From: Apostichopus japonicus
Taxonomy: Eukaryota > Echinodermata > Holothuroidea > Aspidochirotida > Stichopodidae
Length of the DNA: 64,000 bases
NCBI RefSeq assembly: GCF_037975245.1
Contig: NC_092561.1
Location: forward strand, 3,269,001 to 3,333,000
Direction of reading: 5' to 3'
In this document: in pieces, positions 59,931 through 64,000 of the stretch
How the letters are laid out: each line of letters begins with the position of its first letter
How positions within the stretch are numbered: position 1 is the first letter of the stretch
Program-made: the position numbers and the translations under genes
Notes under the pieces: model-generated
The model's database searches: none
What the model saw: the letters and a program-made list of their open reading frames with translations, nothing else
Told to the model about the DNA's origin: nothing

Positions 59931-60055
59931 CTTCTCTTTACGGATTGTGTAGATTACTCAAGTGTAGCGTCAACTGCAGAGGGAAGATTGCTTCACGTTA
60001 GGACATGCTGTTACACCACCAAACCTAACTATCAACACTTCATAGTGTTAGTACC
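59931..60055 (-). promoter_or_regulatory. Proximal promoter and 5' UTR of the DED-VLIG gene
   Basis: Only 125 bp separate the start codon from a hAT-type element. The stretch has no TATA box and no clear interferon-type element. Any upstream control would have been pushed 1.2 kb away by the insertion. Confidence 0.35.
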
Positions 60056-61270
60056 CAGGGGCGACGATCTGTTTCAAATATTGGGGGGGGGGGGACATGC
60101 AGGCGAATTACTATCAAAGCGGATCGCCACCGCTGGTTGGCGCGCAGCGTACAAGAACATTTCTGGTTTTGATAGCCCCCAGATCACCGGAAATGGCACT
60201 TCTCGGGCTTGAAACTGACCAACCAGATGTACACTTTTGCCTGAGAACCAAGTTTTTCCTAATAGTTTTTTTTTCATTCATAACCTTTTCTCAAGATTGT
60301 CACCAGTCACACATCATGTTCTACCTCATTGCATCTCCTGTGGATCATTGCTTTTGTAGGTAATTCTACGTAACGCCCCACAATACCCGTCAGCCCCACT
60401 TTTCAAGGTTTTATGCCCATTATTTGTTCAAAATTTGAATAATAAATTCACTTCAAAACATACCCATAATGTTGCATAATATTTCATCTATGGACAACCA
60501 ATACAGAAAAAAACCCTCAACCCCTAACAGACCGGTCAAAATTGATCGAGTAGAGGGAAGTATGATGAAGAATGTTGGTCACGGAATTTTCGAAAATTCA
60601 GACACAGTTAAATTATTGGTGTACAAATATTAAAACCTCTTATAACGGCTACTATAAATTTCGATATCATAGAAAATACCAAACTAATATGCTCGAGGGG
60701 GAGGGCGGTCTCCACCCTTCATCCCCCTCCCTTGGCTACGCACCTGCGGTTAGAAATCTTGTAGGAAACAGGCCAAATGGAAGCCCAGTGAACCCATATC
60801 GACGTGAATCATATGTATGATTGTACGTACTTACACAAGATGCAAACCAAATTTCATTACGGATGCGGTCCGTCTAGCTATTCATTTCGAAAAAAAAGTA
60901 AAAACTACTTTCGGTCATATATAGTAACAAATTGTGACACGGTGAGACAGGCGCCTTGCGAGGAATTTGGGCCGGGCAAAGCTTGTACCCAGACTTTCTA
61001 AGCGTAGCGCCACCATTAGTTCTCGCGAAGCGCAAAAAAAAAATTGGGGGCCGGAATGCCTCCCAGATTGCTGGAAATGGCACTTCCCAGGCCTTGTAAG
61101 TTGCATCTAAGCATTTTCTAGTTTGAAATTACTAGCGATATCATAAAAAAAAAAATACAAAACATGCTTAAAAAAAAACTATGCCACAAAATATTGGGGG
61201 GGATATTTGATACTATGTCCCCCCACCTAAAATATTTGGGGGACATGTCCCCCCATGATCGCCGCCCATG
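60056..61270. mobile_element. hAT-type non-autonomous element, copy B (intact)
   Basis: Ends CAGGGGCGACGATC and, inverted, CATGGGCGGCGATC. Flanked on both sides by TTAGTACC (60048-60055 and 61271-61278), a perfect 8-bp target duplication. 1,215 bp, no transposase. Same family as 1390-6842, where it provides the uninterrupted reference for the foldback insertion. Frames such as 60874-61106 are by-products. Confidence 0.88.
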
Positions 61271-61278
61271 TTAGTACC

Positions 61279-61615
61279 TATGAACACAGGGTGTCAAAAT
61301 AATCATTAATGTTTATAACATTGTAAAACATGCATTTAGTGGTTGACATTTTGTAAAAGACATAAACGAGCTTTAAACTGTACCAAACTGTCATAGATTA
61401 AACAGTGAGAGTTGGAAGAAAATGAGGTCACCATTTCATTTATTACTGTTATTTATGTAGCTCTTTAGTAAAGCAGATTACATGTTCAAAATGTCTTCTA
61501 ATCGACTCCACAGTTTATATTTATTTATATCCTACATAAAGGCGTTGTGAAAAACTGGAAAATTGACAAAACAGGAAATCTGCCACTGAATCATTGCACA
61601 CCTTTTTGTTTACAG
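61279..61615. other. Non-coding, no recognised feature
   Basis: AT-rich DNA between the hAT-type element and the SINE. Nothing recognised. Confidence 0.5.
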
Positions 61616-61859
61616 ATGTATGTATGTATGTATATTAGATCCTCCTGCAAGCAGGAACTCGCGAAGAAGCCATCATTGGCTTATCAAAGCCGCAAGCTGA
61701 CCAAAGTCAGTCTCTTACATTCAAATTTAACGTCCATGATTATGAATTGTTAATTGTCAACAACTCTGTAACTGGACGACATACATTAATCTTGGAGTGA
61801 CTCGAACCGGGGACCTTATGATGGGAAGGCACCGGCGTTAACCACTGAGCTAACACTCC
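61616..61859 (-). mobile_element. tRNA-derived SINE
   Basis: On the minus strand it begins with a tRNA-like head: GGAGTGTTAGCTCAGTGGTT (A box), then GGTTCGAGTC (B box) and CACTCC pairing with the start. The head is 66 nt, shorter than a working tRNA. A body of about 160 bp follows, with TTGGTCAGCTTGCGGCTTTG and GGCTTCTTCGCGAGTTCC, and an (ATAC)n tail. A well-ordered central block like this recalls the conserved-domain SINE superfamilies of marine animals (for example MetaSINEs), from memory only. Confidence 0.75.
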
Positions 61860-61861
61860 AG

Positions 61862-61978
61862 GATGTGACTCTATAAAGCTGTTAATGATGTGACTCTATA
61901 AAGCTGTTAATGTACATCTGATGTGACTCTATAAAGCTCAAGGATGTGACTCTATAAAGCTGTTAATGTACATCTTAA
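61862..61978 (+). repeat. Short tandem array, 27-34-bp units
   Basis: GATGTGACTCTATAAAGCT occurs four times, at about 61863, 61888, 61919 and 61944, with variable linkers (TGTTAATGTACATC). Adjoins the head of the SINE. Confidence 0.8.
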
Positions 61979-62990
61979 ACAACTGAAAAATAAAAAGGTC
62001 GCATTATTCGGTGGCCCTCACATAAGGAACAAACAAAAATACTATTATTTTTTTCCCTTTTCAATGGGACGTTGCTAATACGCACTGTGTAGCAGTTCAA
62101 CATCATACTCCGCAATGCAGCCCTCCGTTGCACAGTATTACAAAACCAAAATGGCGATCTGAGGTCTCATGACGTGGGATCAAAGTACAATATTTCCCTT
62201 TGTCCTGAAGTTTAATTACGATAAGGCAATTTGAATTCTTTCAAAGGCTTCCATGTTTCGTTTTCTATGTTGCGATATATCCGTTACCTGAGTCCACATT
62301 TAAAGAAACTTCTACATACATTTTAATGGAACTATTAATATCAACGAATTACTTTCTATATGATCTAAAGATATTAAAACTAAACACGGTACTTCCAGAA
62401 AAGAAAATCGAGCTAAACTCACCACGATATTATTAGACCTATGCGATGGATAGTGATATTTCTTCCGTCGGATTTGGTAAGCAATACCTGATAATACCAC
62501 CATTGGTTCGATAGTCATTAAGCGTGCTGATTTTAAAATCACCTTATTGCAAGGGATATTGAACAGTCCATGAGTTAACCTACTTGTGTGTGTGCAGTTA
62601 TACATGTGTAAGCTGTTTGTCATACGTGAGTAGAATGTAGCTTGAATTTATCGTTCAAAGTTCATATTTACCCAGCGAAATTTCAAAACGCAAGAGTAAA
62701 CAAAAACATCGACAAGGTTCATCAAATCTTATATGTCACATTGCAACGAATCGGCTATTTAATAATTTAATGGATGAAAAAGTCTGTAAATATGGGTCTA
62801 CTATCTTCCAATCTGTACATTATGGCCATCTCTACAAAACAGTGAATTTTTTTTTTGACCTGCGTAATCAAAGCTGCAGCACTGATCATTCTTACTAGGC
62901 TGACAATTAAAGGCAGCGAATCCTATTCAAAATGGTATGCTTTGTTTTTTTTAAACTCTACATGGCAATGCGCCGACCCACACTTGTGTG
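61979..62990. other. Non-coding, no recognised feature
   Basis: AT-rich sequence. The frame 62312-62623 (minus) matches no known family. Confidence 0.5.
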
Positions 62991-62994
62991 AACT

Positions 62995-63360
62995 GTTGAC
63001 TTGATGCTATTGTGGGCACATTCTTCGCTCGTAAGCCCCATCACTGCACTAACCATGTGTAAATCAGAGGTTTATCATGATAGGGCTTTTCATATTTGTG
63101 CACCAGGTCTATGGAACGCCCTGCCGGTACTTTATGTTTTACTACCGTCAGATTGTTGTAAGTCACAACTTAAAACTCATCTTTTACCACGTAATTTAAT
63201 GACTGATCTAGTTTTTGGTCTTTAGCTTGTTATATTATTTTCAATAATTTTATTGATTGATATTTTTTTCCTTTCTTGACGTTGATGACTTTACTCTAAT
63301 GTATCTTATACTTTTTAAATAAATAAATATGTTTATTATTAGTTATTGTTATTATTGTTA
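62995..63360 (+). pseudogene. Non-LTR retrotransposon 3' end (RT C-terminus)
   Basis: The frame ending at 63225 contains YHDRAFHICAPGLWNALPVL and CKSQLKTHLLPRNL, the C-terminal pattern R-x-F-x-x-x-x-P-x-LWN-x-LP...(F)KxxLKTHL of CR1/Jockey-type LINE reverse transcriptases. The rest of the protein is absent upstream. An A/T-rich tail with AAATAAATAAAT follows. This is a 5'-truncated copy, as usual for LINEs. Confidence 0.65.
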
Positions 63361-64000
63361 ATTATAACTGTTTTTGGTTGTCGTTACAATCAAATTACCT
63401 GTTTGCTTGGTTGGCTCATTGTCATAGAAACCTCCCCGTTTCTTTAATCAGAGTTAATCAAGTTCCTTTATTTCGTGTATTGTAGCACGTTGTCAGACAA
63501 GTTAGGAATTCTCCACAGATTTAAGTAAAGTGTTCGTAATTTTATATGACGGCACAGGCAATCTCACTTTGGGATTGTATTTGGATGCTACTTTGTTACC
63601 ACGGGTTTGTCACTGTAAAGTATTTTTTTTTAAGAACATGAAGAGATATTTCTGTTTACAATTTTTTATAGAGAGCTAAAACCATGTTACCATATTTGGA
63701 TAGACTTAAGTTTAATGGTCACAACAACTGGTATTGGTCCATGAACAGAAGCAACAACAGTATTATGAGAAGACACCTTGAAATGATTGGAATACATTTA
63801 CTGGTATCAGTTTTAAGATCATATAAATACATTTTGAAGAAATAAACAGCATGTTAGAAATTCTGAGAACCTATCGGTACTTGACCAGCACTAATGACAA
63901 CGTGTGACATCATTTGCTGTTTTCGAAAATTTAATAAATATTACTTCATAACGATTATTCTTGGTAAAATTGTATCATGGAAACATGATAAATGAGTCTT
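63361..64000. other. Non-coding, no recognised feature
   Basis: AT-rich sequence to the end of the window; nothing recognised. Confidence 0.5.

Noticed and set aside
61794-61859. Functional tRNA gene
   Set aside because: A and B boxes are present, but the head is only 66 nt, the anticodon loop is irregular and a SINE body and tail follow.

Overview
This is a repeat-rich animal nuclear window: AT-rich, intron-containing, with GT-AG splice sites, long microsatellites and transposons nested in transposons. A GMR1-type Ty3/Gypsy element, a very-large-inducible GTPase (VLIG) gene with a death effector domain (DED), and a tRNA-headed SINE suggest a marine invertebrate deuterostome, most likely an echinoderm. 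The species is inferred and cannot be fixed from the sequence.

Layout. 1-20 kb is almost entirely non-coding. A hAT-type element (1390-6842) is split by a 4.2-kb foldback element (2169-6397), followed by satellite-like repeats around 9 kb, G/C-tract repeats around 12 kb, TGACCT-rich repeats at 15.6-17 kb and a long-TIR MITE at 19135-19801. 20734-23997 looks like a composite hAT-like insertion: two copies of one 370-390-bp element bracket 2.5 kb, and only the outer flanks share an 8-bp target duplication. The bracketed DNA holds two 72-nt leucine-rich-repeat exons (minus strand) and a decayed hAT transposase. 25-30 kb holds microsatellites and degraded elements. 31.1-37.7 kb is a decayed DDE-transposase-like gene (plus strand), interrupted by an inverted-repeat block (34789-36057) and followed by a 14-copy, 70-bp satellite whose units each carry a near-perfect palindrome (37831-38770).

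42.1-59.9 kb is the main locus: a minus-strand gene of three coding exons with matching phase-1 junctions. Exon 1 (59930-59864) encodes a short basic N-terminus, exon 2 (52024-51767) a DED-like domain, and the giant exon 3 (50706-42143) a VLIG GTPase with an acidic C-terminal tail. It carries at least three insertions. A 3.66-kb DNA transposon with TA target duplications, itself holding a hAT MITE, cuts exon 3. A 7.16-kb, structurally intact GMR1-type Gypsy element with nearly identical LTRs sits in intron 1. A hAT-type element lies 126 bp upstream of the start codon. A small deletion also shifts the frame just after the GTPase G3 motif, so this copy looks like a recently broken immune-type GTPase gene. 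61.6-63.4 kb holds a SINE, a short tandem array and a non-LTR retrotransposon 3' end.

The real protein-coding content is therefore small: one disrupted host gene, two displaced LRR exons, gag and pol of the Gypsy element, and transposase remnants. Most other short open frames fall in repeats.
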